Source: Bacteroidetes bacterium UBA1947 (GTDB taxonomy: Bacteria > Bacteroidota > Bacteroidia > Chitinophagales > Chitinophagaceae). From it: 44,849 nucleotides of DNA. Of the stretch, positions 1 through 7,736 are shown one piece after another. Made by a program: the position numbers and the translations under genes. Every line of letters begins with the position of its first letter. Position 1 is the stretch's first letter. The stretch spans positions 1 to 44,849 of the forward strand of contig DDET01000043.1 of NCBI GenBank assembly GCA_002336915.1, written 5' to 3'. Under the pieces are notes generated by a model, which saw only the letters and a program-made list of their open reading frames with translations, ran no database searches and had not been told where the DNA came from.

Positions 1-1016
1 TAAGTACCGGCGCAAAGACCGGTTATGGTCGCAGTGGTCTCACCTGTTGACCAGAGATAAGTATAAGGCAATTGGCTACCTGTAGCAATAACAGTGGCTG
101 TACCATTACACAGATCGCAGGTAGCATTGGTTGATGTACTATCAAGGTTTACTATCGGTGGTGTACATATAGCACAAGAGGTATTCTGGAAGTAGACACC
201 TGTGAGCGCCAGGCACCAGCAGTCGCCTGAGGACTGAGAATTTATAGTAAACGGAGAAGTTGCCTGTGCAGGATTATATGTAGTAGAAACGTCGAAAAAA
301 TCCCACCAGTCCGAAGACAAAGGACAGGCCGTATTATTAAGTGAAAGTGTTGCTGTTTGAGGAATATTAGGTTGCAGATCACCAATGCCCATGAATGCCC
401 TTCCGTTTGTTGTAGGGCCGCATATCGGAGCATAGTTCATGTTGTACGTAGTATTCTGCGGGAACTGGCCATTACCCACTAATGCGCCATCATCAATTAT
501 CAGGGTACCTGTCCACAATGTGCTCGCCTCGCTATAGATAACCACCATTGTTGCACCGTCCATATCGTTCGGAAAGTTGACCAGTATACCACTCAGGTTG
601 TAAACGCCGTTACCCGTAACAAGGGAAGTAATGTCTGCACGGTAAGTATAGGAACCACCATAACCCCAGCATTTATCACTGCCCTGGCCTACAATAACCA
701 TTGGAATACTGTTATTACCACCGGGGCCATTTATCGTTATTGTCATTGCAGCACCATTACCTGAACCTTCAACCCACAGGTAAGCGGCCTCAATTGTAGC
801 GCCAACAGGAATACCTGCAATAGTCATCGCTACAGGCTGGATATTTCCGGGAGGTTGAAAACGCTGACCGGTTATTTGTGTAGCTGTGGTATAGTTCAAA
901 CCACATTTGGTCAAGTTATAGAAGTTCCCTAATGTGCCATTGCCATTCGCAAAAGAAGAAACAGAAGAAAGAAGCAATAATACAATGGCGACTAATTGGT
1001 ATATTTTACGGTTCAT
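1..1016 (-). CDS. Secreted SprB-repeat surface protein, 5' part only
   Basis: The open frame starts at ATG 1014-1016 and stays open to the left edge, giving about 338 N-terminal residues with the C-terminus missing. Residues 1-23 form a signal peptide (MNRKIYQLVAIVLLLLSS, cleavage near SFA-NG). The next ~190 residues form a beta-rich Gly/Asn/Thr domain with segments such as AAYLWVEGSGNGAAMTITIN, which loosely recalls the DUF3344-type exported domain. From about residue 287 there is a sequence typical of an SprB repeat (NATCDLCNGTATVIATGS, then LPYTYLWSTGETTATITGL). SprB repeats occur in large Bacteroidota adhesins, often T9SS cargo and sometimes linked to gliding; a C-terminal sorting domain would lie outside the window. 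Signal peptide and repeat are seen; the adhesin role is inferred. Confidence 0.85.
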   Translation of the reverse strand, partial: MNRKIYQLVAIVLLLLSSVSSFANGNGTLGNFYNLTKCGLNYTTATQITGQRFQPPGNIQPVAMTIAGIPVGATIEAAYLWVEGSGNGAAMTITINGPGGNNSIPMVIVGQGSDKCWGYGGSYTYRADITSLVTGNGVYNLSGILVNFPNDMDGATMVVIYSEASTLWTGTLIIDDGALVGNGQFPQNTTYNMNYAPICGPTTNGRAFMGIGDLQPNIPQTATLSLNNTACPLSSDWWDFFDVSTTYNPAQATSPFTINSQSSGDCWCLALTGVYFQNTSCAICTPPIVNLDSTSTNATCDLCNGTATVIATGSQLPYTYLWSTGETTATITGLCAGT

Positions 1017-1325
1017 ATACAACATGTGGGTTAAAAAATATTTCCAATAAATGTGTTTCGTGATAAAGAAATGTTAAACACTTTGAAAGACAGGTACAAA
1101 TAGCAATATAGTTGGCTTTATACCTGCTTTTTTTTGGTATTCAACATTAGGCTAAAAATAAATGTTTTTTGAGAAATTTACTAATATATAAAAAAATATA
1201 CGTATGATAATGTATGGACATGCTCATATAGTATAATATACTATAAATACTGCGTTAAATCAGTATGCAAATGCCAAAAAAAACCACGCCTGTAAGCGTG
1301 GTTGAAATATATAATAAATTAAATC
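1017..1325. other. Intergenic stretch without a gene
   Basis: This AT-rich 309-base stretch lies upstream of the minus-strand SprB-type gene and downstream of the minus-strand lipoprotein gene. Apart from the terminator hairpin at 1282-1303 I see no coding potential. It probably holds the promoter of the SprB-type gene, but I could not pick out a clear TAnnTTTG box there. Confidence 0.6.
1276..1303 (-). terminator. Rho-independent terminator of the lipoprotein gene at 1326-1598
   Basis: A perfect 8-bp stem AACCACGC/GCGTGGTT (1282-1289 with 1296-1303) encloses a 6-nt loop. An A-run at 1276-1283 reads as a T-run after the stem on the minus strand, as expected for the minus-strand gene ending at 1326. 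Confidence 0.7.
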
Positions 1326-1598
1326 CTATTTAATAACGCAACTTTTTGTCTGGCCGCTGGTATTACCCGTATGGGTAAGGTTGGAATCATAAGAATCACA
1401 CTGTATCTGGGCATTCTCAGGATCTGTGCTTGTAACCGCAAAATTAGTAACTGATGTTTCAGTAATAACTCCGTTTACATAAACGTTAGTTGTACACTGG
1501 CACGTGTATGATGCGCCTGTTCTTTCTCTCGTGCAACTAAGCATAACTGAGCAAACTGCAAGTAGTACAAGACATGAAAGCGTAAATATTTTTTTCAT
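1326..1598 (-). CDS. Small CxC lipoprotein (family copy 1)
   Basis: A 90-residue predicted lipoprotein. The N-terminus MKKIFTLSCLVLLAVCSVML is followed by a lipobox-type Cys22 (LSC), so it should be lipid-anchored in the cell envelope. The mature part carries a CxC pair (C33, C35) soon after the lipid site, a third Cys in the segment ENAQIQC and a fourth near the C-terminus. The same layout (Cys-[TRK]-R, Tyr near C-x-C, then Ala-x-[QR]-Cys, then Cys) recurs in the proteins at 2188-2445 and 40173-40403, so this is one of three paralogues in the window. I do not recognise a characterised family. The four Cys suggest disulfides or metal binding, which is inference. Confidence 0.8.
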   Translation of the reverse strand: MKKIFTLSCLVLLAVCSVMLSCTRERTGASYTCQCTTNVYVNGVITETSVTNFAVTSTDPENAQIQCDSYDSNLTHTGNTSGQTKSCVIK

Positions 1599-1625
1599 AG
1601 AACAAATATTTTTTTATAGCCTCAG

Positions 1626-1633
1626 CAAATATA
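1626..1633 (-). promoter_or_regulatory. -7 box TATATTTG upstream of the CxC lipoprotein gene
   Basis: On the minus strand TATATTTG matches the Bacteroidota -7 consensus TAnnTTTG and lies 28 nt before the ATG at 1598. No convincing TTTG -33 element was found at the usual distance, so the call rests on the -7 box alone. Confidence 0.35.
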
Positions 1634-1770
1634 TACAATCAATCATAAAAAAGAATGCTTTGCCCCATAATAGTAAAAAAAGAATTGCATGTTGTTTTAT
1701 AAGGATATGGTATTTATATTTAGGCAAGTAAATTCATCGGAAATACGATTTCTATCAAGGCTAAGTTTGA

Positions 1771-2178
1771 ATGGCAATACTAGGAAAATTAGGCAGGTAT
1801 ACTGATACGGGCTTGTTATTATTGAGGCTGGGCCTCGGAGCGATGATGGTATTTCATGGATATCCCAAGCTGATTGGGGGTCCTGAAAAATGGGAAAGCA
1901 TTGGCAAGGCAATGGACAACCTGGGCGTTCACACTTACCATACAGCTTGGGGGGCAATGGCCGCGGCCACCGAATGTATAGGTGGATTATTGATAGTGCT
2001 TGGATTATTTTTTAGACCTGTGAGCGTATTGATGATGTTTACTATGTTTGTCGCCGTAGTGCATCATATAAAGGCCGGAGACAGTATTGGTGATGCATCA
2101 CACGCAATAGAATTGTGTTTTGTGTTTTTGGGGCTTATCTTTGTTGGGCCGGGTAAATATTCAGTTGATAAAAGCTAA
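1771..2178 (+). CDS. DoxX-family membrane protein
   Basis: A 135-residue integral membrane protein of the DoxX type. The start TDTGLLLLRLGLGAMMVFHGYPKLIGG has the family's usual RxxLGxxMxxHGxxK pattern, and three further hydrophobic helices follow (near residues 60-80, 80-100 and 110-128). DoxX proteins are small four-helix membrane proteins of uncertain biochemical role, with links to thiosulfate-quinone oxidoreductase subunits and redox stress in some species. The gene sits 9 nt before a CxC lipoprotein gene on the same strand, so the two are probably co-transcribed. ATG 1771 is chosen because it gives the full first helix. Confidence 0.88.
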   Translation: MAILGKLGRYTDTGLLLLRLGLGAMMVFHGYPKLIGGPEKWESIGKAMDNLGVHTYHTAWGAMAAATECIGGLLIVLGLFFRPVSVLMMFTMFVAVVHHIKAGDSIGDASHAIELCFVFLGLIFVGPGKYSVDKS

Positions 2179-2187
2179 ATTTATTTC

Positions 2188-2445
2188 ATGAAAAATATAC
2201 TATTCTCAAACGGACGCATACTAACAGCTTTCTTGTTGCTGAGCTTGATATCCATCATTACATCTTGCCGTCGCGAGCGCTATGTTTGCGAATGCTACAG
2301 CAAAATAAAAGGAGCAACAACCAATGAACTTGGTGAAGTGAAGCAGAATAAAGCTGAAGAGCGCTGCAATTTTATTTACGTGCACCTAAAGGCCGTGGAT
2401 ACGTCAATATATTGTCAACTGACCACACCGTACGAGAGAAATTGA
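2188..2445 (+). CDS. Small CxC lipoprotein (family copy 2)
   Basis: An 85-residue predicted lipoprotein. A hydrophobic signal (ILTAFLLLSLISIITSC) ends in a lipobox Cys27, followed by RRERYVCECYSK with a CxC pair at C34/C36. Two more Cys lie in the segments KAEERC and SIYCQL. The arrangement matches the small lipoproteins at 1326-1598 and 40173-40403. It follows doxX by 9 nt and is likely in the same transcript, ending at the strong hairpin at 2465-2495. Function unknown. Envelope location is well supported by the lipobox; a redox or metal role is only suggested by the spacing of the Cys residues. Confidence 0.82.
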   Translation: MKNILFSNGRILTAFLLLSLISIITSCRRERYVCECYSKIKGATTNELGEVKQNKAEERCNFIYVHLKAVDTSIYCQLTTPYERN

Positions 2446-2464
2446 TTTCGGTATTATAAACTGA

Positions 2465-2495
2465 AAGGGCCTGTATGCATTGCATACAGGCCCTT
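2465..2495. terminator. Long hairpin terminator between convergent genes
   Basis: The arm AAGGGCCTGTATGC (from 2465) is exactly complementary to GCATACAGGCCCTT (ending at 2495), giving a stem of 14 bp or more with a tiny loop. It lies between the plus-strand lipoprotein gene ending at 2445 and the minus-strand gene ending at 2519, so it can serve both directions. Confidence 0.75.
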
Positions 2496-2518
2496 CTTAT
2501 TAACTACACCCGGGGAAA

Positions 2519-3136
2519 TTACCTTGCTATCTGCAACTTCTTTGTTATGACTGCTCCGTTTGTCTTAATATTTAGCAGGTACATGCCCACTGCAATGTCG
2601 TAGAGACTAAACCGCTGCTCTGCCGGGGATACTAATGTTGGTTGCATGTGGCGGATAAACCTGCCCGAAATATCCAACAGGTCAATTGACGCACCCTTGC
2701 CCACCTGTACTTTAAGATCTCCCGACGATGGATTTGGACCCAGGGTCACCTCGTTGTCTGTCGCAACGCTTTTAACTGCTGTGGGGAAGGCCACTGTAAA
2801 TGTAGCTACCATACCAAACGACAGGTGAGGAGTACAATGATAATTGTATGTGCCCAAAATAGTTGGCACATAAACAAATGAAGTGTGGGACGCATCGATA
2901 GGCGCATCCCAGGTTGCGGCACCTGCGGGAATGCCTAATGCCGTGCTTGTTGTAGAGTGCACATCTGTGCCTCCCCATACCCATTTGATAGAATCACCCG
3001 GTGCGACTGTAAGGGTAGCAGGAATAAAATTCGTACTGCTGCCGGGACCTACCTGTATAGTGTGCAAGGTTGCCGAAGCTTTGTTGAAAAACAGGCTGCC
3101 TGCAAGAAAAACTGAGCTAAGTATTATTGCTTTCAT
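2519..3136 (-). CDS. Plastocyanin-like cupredoxin with T9SS sorting domain
   Basis: A 205-residue secreted blue-copper protein. Start ATG 3134-3136 is chosen because it opens directly into a signal peptide (MKAIILSSVFLAGSLFFNKA); a longer frame upstream lacks one. The cupredoxin domain spans about residues 25-117. It shows type-1 copper ligands: His60 in TDVHSTTS, then Cys101, His104 and Met109 in YHCTPHLSFGM, the exact C-x2-H-x4-M spacing of plastocyanin. Residues ~130-205 form a type-A T9SS C-terminal sorting domain (LGPNPSSGDLKVQV, IDLLDISGRF, GMYLLNIKT, KKLQIAR). It is therefore predicted to be an electron carrier or copper protein exported to the cell surface or medium by type IX secretion. 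Redox partner unknown. Confidence 0.9.
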   Translation of the reverse strand: MKAIILSSVFLAGSLFFNKASATLHTIQVGPGSSTNFIPATLTVAPGDSIKWVWGGTDVHSTTSTALGIPAGAATWDAPIDASHTSFVYVPTILGTYNYHCTPHLSFGMVATFTVAFPTAVKSVATDNEVTLGPNPSSGDLKVQVGKGASIDLLDISGRFIRHMQPTLVSPAEQRFSLYDIAVGMYLLNIKTNGAVITKKLQIAR

Positions 3137-3255
3137 AAAAGGAGATTTGAAGTCGTTAAAAAATATCTTCACGAAAGTACCTGCATTAATGCGGATGCAT
3201 GGGGACCATCCCGACGAAACAAGAATATACAAGGATGAAGCGGCAGCTGTTTACA

Positions 3256-3294
3256 AAAAAAGAAACGGGACGCTGTTATGCGTCCCGTTTCTTT
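3256..3294 (-). terminator. Terminator of the gene at 3312-4016
   Basis: A stem of about 15 bp pairs AAAGAAACGGGACGC (3259-3273) with its complement at 3280-3294 around the loop TGTTAT. An A-run at the left end becomes a T-run on the minus strand. It sits directly after the stop of the minus-strand gene at 3312. Confidence 0.75.
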
Positions 3295-3311
3295 AAAATG
3301 TTATTTATCAA

Positions 3312-4016
3312 CTATTTCTTAGTGCGGTACACTATGCGTGTGCGCCACCAATTTGCGTTTTCTTTAAGATTCCTTACTGATTCGGGTTTCAGCTGGAGCA
3401 AAAGCGAAGCAAGGAATTCCCTCCTGTTAGCATGCATCCTGTAGATACCATGGGAAAAATCAACAGAGCTCATAAGATCAGACAGGCTGAAATCTACGTA
3501 GCGTGAGTGTATATTGTTCTTTTTGCTGCCATATTTGCTGCAGAATTTTTCGCAATCGCACAGGTATTCGTTGATAGACTGTGCATACCATCTAACCTGG
3601 TATGGACGAAGGTGATAATGACAGTAATGGCAATTATTGTCATCGTAACGGTACACATATTTGCACTCATAGCAATATTCTTTTTCCCTGTCCTTTATAA
3701 AGGCCCAGTTGATCCTGTCAAAGGCCTTTGAAAGACTTTTTTTCCCGCTCATTTCATACACGAACTGTGTTGTATTAGCATCATAGTCCATTTTCAGTGC
3801 TATGTATGCATTGATAGCAGCGTCTTTGTTCTTGCCGTTGCCATTAATGATGTTAGCCATCACGTTTTCAACCATGGCCTTATGCTTCGCCAATTGGTAA
3901 ATAACACCATTGTGATGGTAAAAATCGCAGGAAGTGCCACATGATTGGGCATTGCTTAAAAAGGGGCTCGCAATAAGGATTGCTGCAATAATGAGTACGG
4001 ATTTGAAAAGCTTCAT
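3312..4016 (-). CDS. Exported Cys/His-rich protein of unknown function
   Basis: A 234-residue protein when started at ATG 4014-4016, which gives a signal peptide (MKLFKSVLIIAAILIASPFLSNAQ); a 15-residue upstream extension is less likely. The mature protein begins with SCGTSCDFYHHNGV. Near residues 115-160 it carries a dense Cys/His stretch with CYECKY, CHYCHYH and CDCEKFC motifs, in pairs that could form zinc-knuckle-like metal sites or disulfides. The rest is mixed alpha and polar. I do not recognise a family. It is separate from its neighbours: terminator downstream, and a sensor kinase gene on the same strand upstream with about 160 nt between. Metal binding is inference from Cys/His spacing. 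Confidence 0.75.
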   Translation of the reverse strand: MKLFKSVLIIAAILIASPFLSNAQSCGTSCDFYHHNGVIYQLAKHKAMVENVMANIINGNGKNKDAAINAYIALKMDYDANTTQFVYEMSGKKSLSKAFDRINWAFIKDREKEYCYECKYVYRYDDNNCHYCHYHLRPYQVRWYAQSINEYLCDCEKFCSKYGSKKNNIHSRYVDFSLSDLMSSVDFSHGIYRMHANRREFLASLLLQLKPESVRNLKENANWWRTRIVYRTKK

Positions 4017-4175
4017 GTTTAAAATTTGCGACAAGAAACAAAAAAAATAATACTTATGCAAGTTTTGAGATAAAACCCTATAAAAAGACTATATACAATA
4101 AGCGGAACTTCCTAATAGATACCTGGAAAACAGCCATTTGGTAGCTTAATAATGGCATTCTCGGCGCCATAGAAG

Positions 4176-6152
4176 TTATGCGGATGCCAAAAGCGAGAAA
4201 TTGAATGTAGATCCTTTACCTTCTTCACTTTCCACCCAGATAGTTCCCCCATTCTCCTCAACAAACTCCTTACAAAGCATGAGGCCTATACTGGTACCTC
4301 GCTCGTTATCTGTGCCAAGGGTGCTGTTTACAAATGGTTCGAAAACGCCATTTAGCTGTTCCCGGTCCATCCCGATCCCGGTATCGGCTACAGAAAAAAC
4401 AAGATAGCCCGGCTTTTGGTATTTATCGGCTTTGATTTTTATCGATCCGCCGGGGTGTGTGAATTTGATAGCATTTGAGACAAGATTACGTACAACGAAA
4501 TCGAAGTGCGTAGGATCTGCATAAACCCTGGCATCCGCGGGCAGGTTATTGACAATGCTGATCTTTTTTTGGTCTGCAATGCCTTTCATAAGGCGCATTA
4601 CTTGCTGCACATTCTCACCTGGATTGAAAACACTGCGCTTTGTACCAACCCCTTTTATCTGCGACTGGCCCCAATAAAGTAATTTGTCAAGCGTATCAAA
4701 TGATGCTGTCGCATTCTCCATCAAAGAGTCAAGAAGATACTTTTTCTCTTCTTCGGTAGTGGTGGCCTGCCTGTATATCTCTATCATTTGAGGGGCATTA
4801 CCAATCGGCCCGCGCAGATCATGGCCGATGATGGAGAACAGCTTGTCTTTCACCATATTGGTTTTAAGCAGTTCTGATTCCCGTTTGGACAGCTGTAGAT
4901 TGAGTCTTTGGGATTTACGGTGAAAGAACATCAGGGCGAATAAGGAAAGCGCAAGTACACATGCGACGGCTATGATTATATTTTTTTGCAGCGTGCTTCG
5001 CTTTTCGGAAACAGTGAGCTGCTGGAGGCGTGCGTTAGATTTGTCTAATTCGTAAACCGCCTGGAGGTTAGCAATCTCTTTCGCTTTCTCAATGTTGAAA
5101 ATACTGTCTTTCAGGTTGGTATATTGTTCCATCAGGTCCAGGGCTTCTTTGTAATGGCCCTGGCCATTTAAAACACTTACCATACCATATAATATCTCCG
5201 CCTGTAGCGAGCGCTGGCCTATCCTTCGCGTGGTATCTAATGCCGCCCTCAATAAGGCCATAGATTTCACCGGATCCTTTTTTTCCAATAGCGATACTAT
5301 ATTCAAGCTGATGCGTGCATAATCTTCGGGGAAATTCTTTTCCTTAGCCATGTCCAGGGCTTGGTTATAATATTCCAATGCTTTATCGCTATGCTCCGTT
5401 TGGTCGTAGACTATACCTTTGTTTAAGAGCGACAATATCCGTATGCTGGCCAGTTTGGGGCTGTTAGTATGTTGCAGAGCCATATCAAAATAGTCCATCG
5501 CTTCTTTATACTTTCCGCGTTTGCCATATACAATACCAATGTTATTATACAGCAAAACAGCCTTGCTGGAGTCAGGATCCTGCCGGGCCAATTGCATAGA
5601 TTTACTGTAGTAATCAAGTGCCCTGTCAAGGTTGTTTATCCGTTCATTCACCACACCTAGCTTCAGGTAAGTAGCTTGCACCCCTGCTTCATTACCTTCA
5701 CCTTCAAATATCTTAAGTGCGGTCATAAAATGCCGCGTTGCTTCATCGTAGTTAGCACTCTTCCCTTCTATTGTGCCCAAAGTATTATGTACGTAGGCTA
5801 TACCGGTTTTATACCCTATTTCGGTATATATTCTTAATGCCTCGTTGCATCTCCTTTTTGCTAGTTCTACCCTGCCCTGCTCAAGATCTTCATTAGCAAG
5901 CAAAGCATTCATGCGGGCTATGCCCATGTTAAATTTTGCCGCAGTGAGGTCGTTAAGCCCCTGCATTAAATAATAAACTGCAGAGTCGGGTTTTGAATAT
6001 TTGTAGTACGCATAGATCTCGTCATAGACAGCAGCCCTATTCGAGTCGACCCCTGTAGTATTTAATTTTTCAAGCAGTTGCCTGATATCGGTTTGGGCGT
6101 ATAGGGTAATATTGAATAGTATTGATACTACTGCACAGGTTACGAACTTCAT
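4176..6152 (-). CDS. TPR-containing sensor histidine kinase
   Basis: A 658-residue membrane sensor kinase. Residues 1-19 are a signal peptide. Residues ~50-350 hold at least six tetratricopeptide-type repeats (for example YDEATRHFMTALKIFE, LDRALDYYSKSMQLARQ, YKEAMDYFDMALQH) and should lie in the periplasm. A single transmembrane helix at 391-410 leads into a cytoplasmic coiled coil and a HisKA-like segment with the phospho-acceptor His444 in SIIGHDLRGPIG. The ATPase domain has an N box (NLVSNAIKFTHPGG), G1 (VADTGIGM) and G2 (GTSIGLMLCKEF). Such TPR kinases are common in Bacteroidota. No response regulator is adjacent, so the partner is unknown, and the peptide or protein sensed by the TPR domain cannot be told. 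Confidence 0.92.
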   Translation of the reverse strand: MKFVTCAVVSILFNITLYAQTDIRQLLEKLNTTGVDSNRAAVYDEIYAYYKYSKPDSAVYYLMQGLNDLTAAKFNMGIARMNALLANEDLEQGRVELAKRRCNEALRIYTEIGYKTGIAYVHNTLGTIEGKSANYDEATRHFMTALKIFEGEGNEAGVQATYLKLGVVNERINNLDRALDYYSKSMQLARQDPDSSKAVLLYNNIGIVYGKRGKYKEAMDYFDMALQHTNSPKLASIRILSLLNKGIVYDQTEHSDKALEYYNQALDMAKEKNFPEDYARISLNIVSLLEKKDPVKSMALLRAALDTTRRIGQRSLQAEILYGMVSVLNGQGHYKEALDLMEQYTNLKDSIFNIEKAKEIANLQAVYELDKSNARLQQLTVSEKRSTLQKNIIIAVACVLALSLFALMFFHRKSQRLNLQLSKRESELLKTNMVKDKLFSIIGHDLRGPIGNAPQMIEIYRQATTTEEEKKYLLDSLMENATASFDTLDKLLYWGQSQIKGVGTKRSVFNPGENVQQVMRLMKGIADQKKISIVNNLPADARVYADPTHFDFVVRNLVSNAIKFTHPGGSIKIKADKYQKPGYLVFSVADTGIGMDREQLNGVFEPFVNSTLGTDNERGTSIGLMLCKEFVEENGGTIWVESEEGKGSTFNFSLLASA

Positions 6153-6181
6153 AAACTAAAAAAGAGTTATTCTTCCGGGCT

Positions 6182-6189
6182 CAAATATA
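6182..6189 (-). promoter_or_regulatory. -7 box TATATTTG upstream of the sensor kinase gene
   Basis: TATATTTG on the minus strand fits TAnnTTTG and ends about 30 nt before the kinase ATG at 6152. No TTTG -33 element is evident. Confidence 0.3.
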
Positions 6190-6296
6190 GTGCATGATGG
6201 CAGGAGCTTGCATTATATTTTTAAATAAATACTTGTAATGGTGATTAAGTATGTTCGCCGCTACCAGCTGTAAATAATTTAAAAAACGTAGTACTA

Positions 6297-6632
6297 TTGC
6301 GGCATATCCAAAAGAAATTGAACATCCTTTTCATTTGCAGCAGGAACAAAAAAAGAAGCTTAACTGCTGAGACGATATTTCGCGAGCATAATGAACATCG
6401 TGTAAGGTCCGCAGGTACTGAAGATGTGGCGCGGGTGCGCGTATCAGACAAGCTCGTACAATGGGCCGACATAATATTCGTCATGGAAAAACGGCACCGT
6501 CAGCGCCTCGATGAAAAATTTGATTCTATGAGTAACAAGCAGGTCGTTGTCATGGACATACCTGATGATTATGAATACATGGATGTTGAACTTATACAAA
6601 TGCTTAAAGACATAGTTGCGCATTACATATAA
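6297..6632 (+). CDS. Small LMW protein-tyrosine-phosphatase-like protein
   Basis: A 111-residue protein resembling the small low-molecular-weight phosphatase family (COG4551-like). Immediately after strand 1 (LNILFIC) is a CX5R loop: Cys14-Ser-Arg-Asn-Lys-Lys-Arg20-Ser21. The canonical LMW-PTP loop is CxGNxCRS; here the Gly is Arg and the second Cys is Lys, though the Asn, Arg and Ser are kept. The general-acid region would be MDIPDDYEYMD. No ATG is available: an in-frame TAA lies at 6246-6248, and the first possible starts are TTG at 6297 or TTG at 6318 just before the fold begins. It is divergent from the sensor kinase and 37 nt upstream of a lipoprotein gene. Substrate unknown; activity is inferred from the loop. 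Confidence 0.75.
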   Translation: MRHIQKKLNILFICSRNKKRSLTAETIFREHNEHRVRSAGTEDVARVRVSDKLVQWADIIFVMEKRHRQRLDEKFDSMSNKQVVVMDIPDDYEYMDVELIQMLKDIVAHYI

Positions 6633-6669
6633 TTAATAAACTAAAGTTATATTCACAAAAAATATAAAA

Positions 6670-7152
6670 ATGAAGAACAAACTAATACTTTGTACCACTG
6701 CCCTGTGCTGCATGCTTTTCATGGGCTGCCCTTATGAGACCGCCGTTGGTATCGATGCCACTCCTTCCGTAAAGATTGATACGAGGCTGCTGGGTACCTG
6801 GCAGGCAAAAAATAGTACCGACAGCAAGTTCATAGTTACCAAAGCCGGCGACAATGAGTATAAAATAGAGGAAAAGAAAAAAAGTGGCGATAAAAGCAGC
6901 ATCTATCATGCTTTTTTGTCGGATGTAAAAGGTACTATGTTCATGAACGCTAAGGAGGATGATGGGCTTAGCGCTAATTACTATCTCTACAAAGTTGTGA
7001 TGTCTACCGCCACCAGCGTACATCTTATACCTGTTACAGAAAATATCACTGAGAAATTTGCCACATCTGCAGAGTTAAGGCAATTCATAGAAAAGAATAT
7101 GGGACTTAGTTTCTTCTTTGATAAAAATATTGATGAGTACACAAAACTATAA
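6670..7152 (+). CDS. Predicted lipoprotein of unknown function
   Basis: A 160-residue protein with signal MKNKLILCTTALCCMLFMGC, ending in a lipobox Cys20, so an envelope lipoprotein is expected. The mature part opens with a TRLLGTWQAK segment of the kind seen in lipocalin-like or 'LGTW' lipoproteins, followed by beta-rich sequence (SKFIVTKAGDNEYKIEEKKK) and a helical C-terminus. I cannot name the family. It begins 37 nt after the phosphatase-like gene and is followed after 31 nt by another lipoprotein gene with a similar FLGSWKG segment, suggesting that the two lipoproteins are related in fold or co-expressed. Confidence 0.75.
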   Translation: MKNKLILCTTALCCMLFMGCPYETAVGIDATPSVKIDTRLLGTWQAKNSTDSKFIVTKAGDNEYKIEEKKKSGDKSSIYHAFLSDVKGTMFMNAKEDDGLSANYYLYKVVMSTATSVHLIPVTENITEKFATSAELRQFIEKNMGLSFFFDKNIDEYTKL

Positions 7153-7183
7153 TTAACTTGCCTGCCGATCCAGGGATTAGCAT

Positions 7184-7696
7184 ATGCCATACTTAAAGCA
7201 TCTTGTTTTTAGTGCAGTACTTACATTGTTCGCATTCAGCACAGTATTCTACGCTGCCTGCCATAAAAAGAAAACGGTTATTGATCCATGTGCTTCTGTA
7301 GTGTGCAACAACTCAGGCACCTGTAGCGGTGGTAGCTGTACTTGTACTATGGCATATGATGGCACATTTTGTGACTCGCTGAGGAGAAACAAGTTTTTGG
7401 GCAGCTGGAAAGGGGATCTTTCCTGTGTGAGCGCCCCGACCGATAATGACCTGATATCCATAACTGCAGGTAGTACTGACGGGCAGGTGATCATTCAGCA
7501 CCTGGCTGGTTTTCAAACCAATCTTACCGGCAACGTCATCAACGCTACGCGTATCTCTGTGCCCAGCCAAAACGTTGCTGCTGACAGCTCATTTGCCGGC
7601 ACCATAACATGGCTTTCTGATACCTCGATAAAATTTGAGTACACATTGGAAGGTGCTAACCACGACGGTTGCCATGGGATCTATTATAAGCTGTAG
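7184..7696 (+). CDS. Lipoprotein with EGF-like domain
   Basis: A 170-residue predicted lipoprotein. The signal ends in FYAAC with lipid-acceptor Cys26. Residues ~33-64 form an EGF-like module with six Cys in the usual spacing (CASVVCNNSGTCSGGSCTC, then TFC). The C-terminal ~105 residues begin with FLGSWKGDLSC and look like a beta-barrel or lipocalin-like domain (TDGQVIIQHLAGFQTNL, SIKFEYTLEG). Other Bacteroidota have lipoproteins pairing an EGF-like module with a C-terminal beta domain; no function is established. It is the last of three plus-strand genes before the bidirectional terminator at 7737-7762. Confidence 0.78.
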   Translation: MPYLKHLVFSAVLTLFAFSTVFYAACHKKKTVIDPCASVVCNNSGTCSGGSCTCTMAYDGTFCDSLRRNKFLGSWKGDLSCVSAPTDNDLISITAGSTDGQVIIQHLAGFQTNLTGNVINATRISVPSQNVAADSSFAGTITWLSDTSIKFEYTLEGANHDGCHGIYYKL

Positions 7697-7736
7697 TTCC
7701 TCCTGAAATAATAAATACTAAACTTTTTATCAAAGA

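Noticed and set aside
1762..1769. TAAGTTTG, a perfect -7 match before doxX
   Set aside because: It ends one base before the ATG at 1771, so transcription would start inside the gene; no alternative start downstream would keep helix 1.
2519..3232. Longer start for the cupredoxin gene at 3232
   Set aside because: The 32 extra residues hide the signal peptide, which a T9SS cargo needs at its N-terminus.
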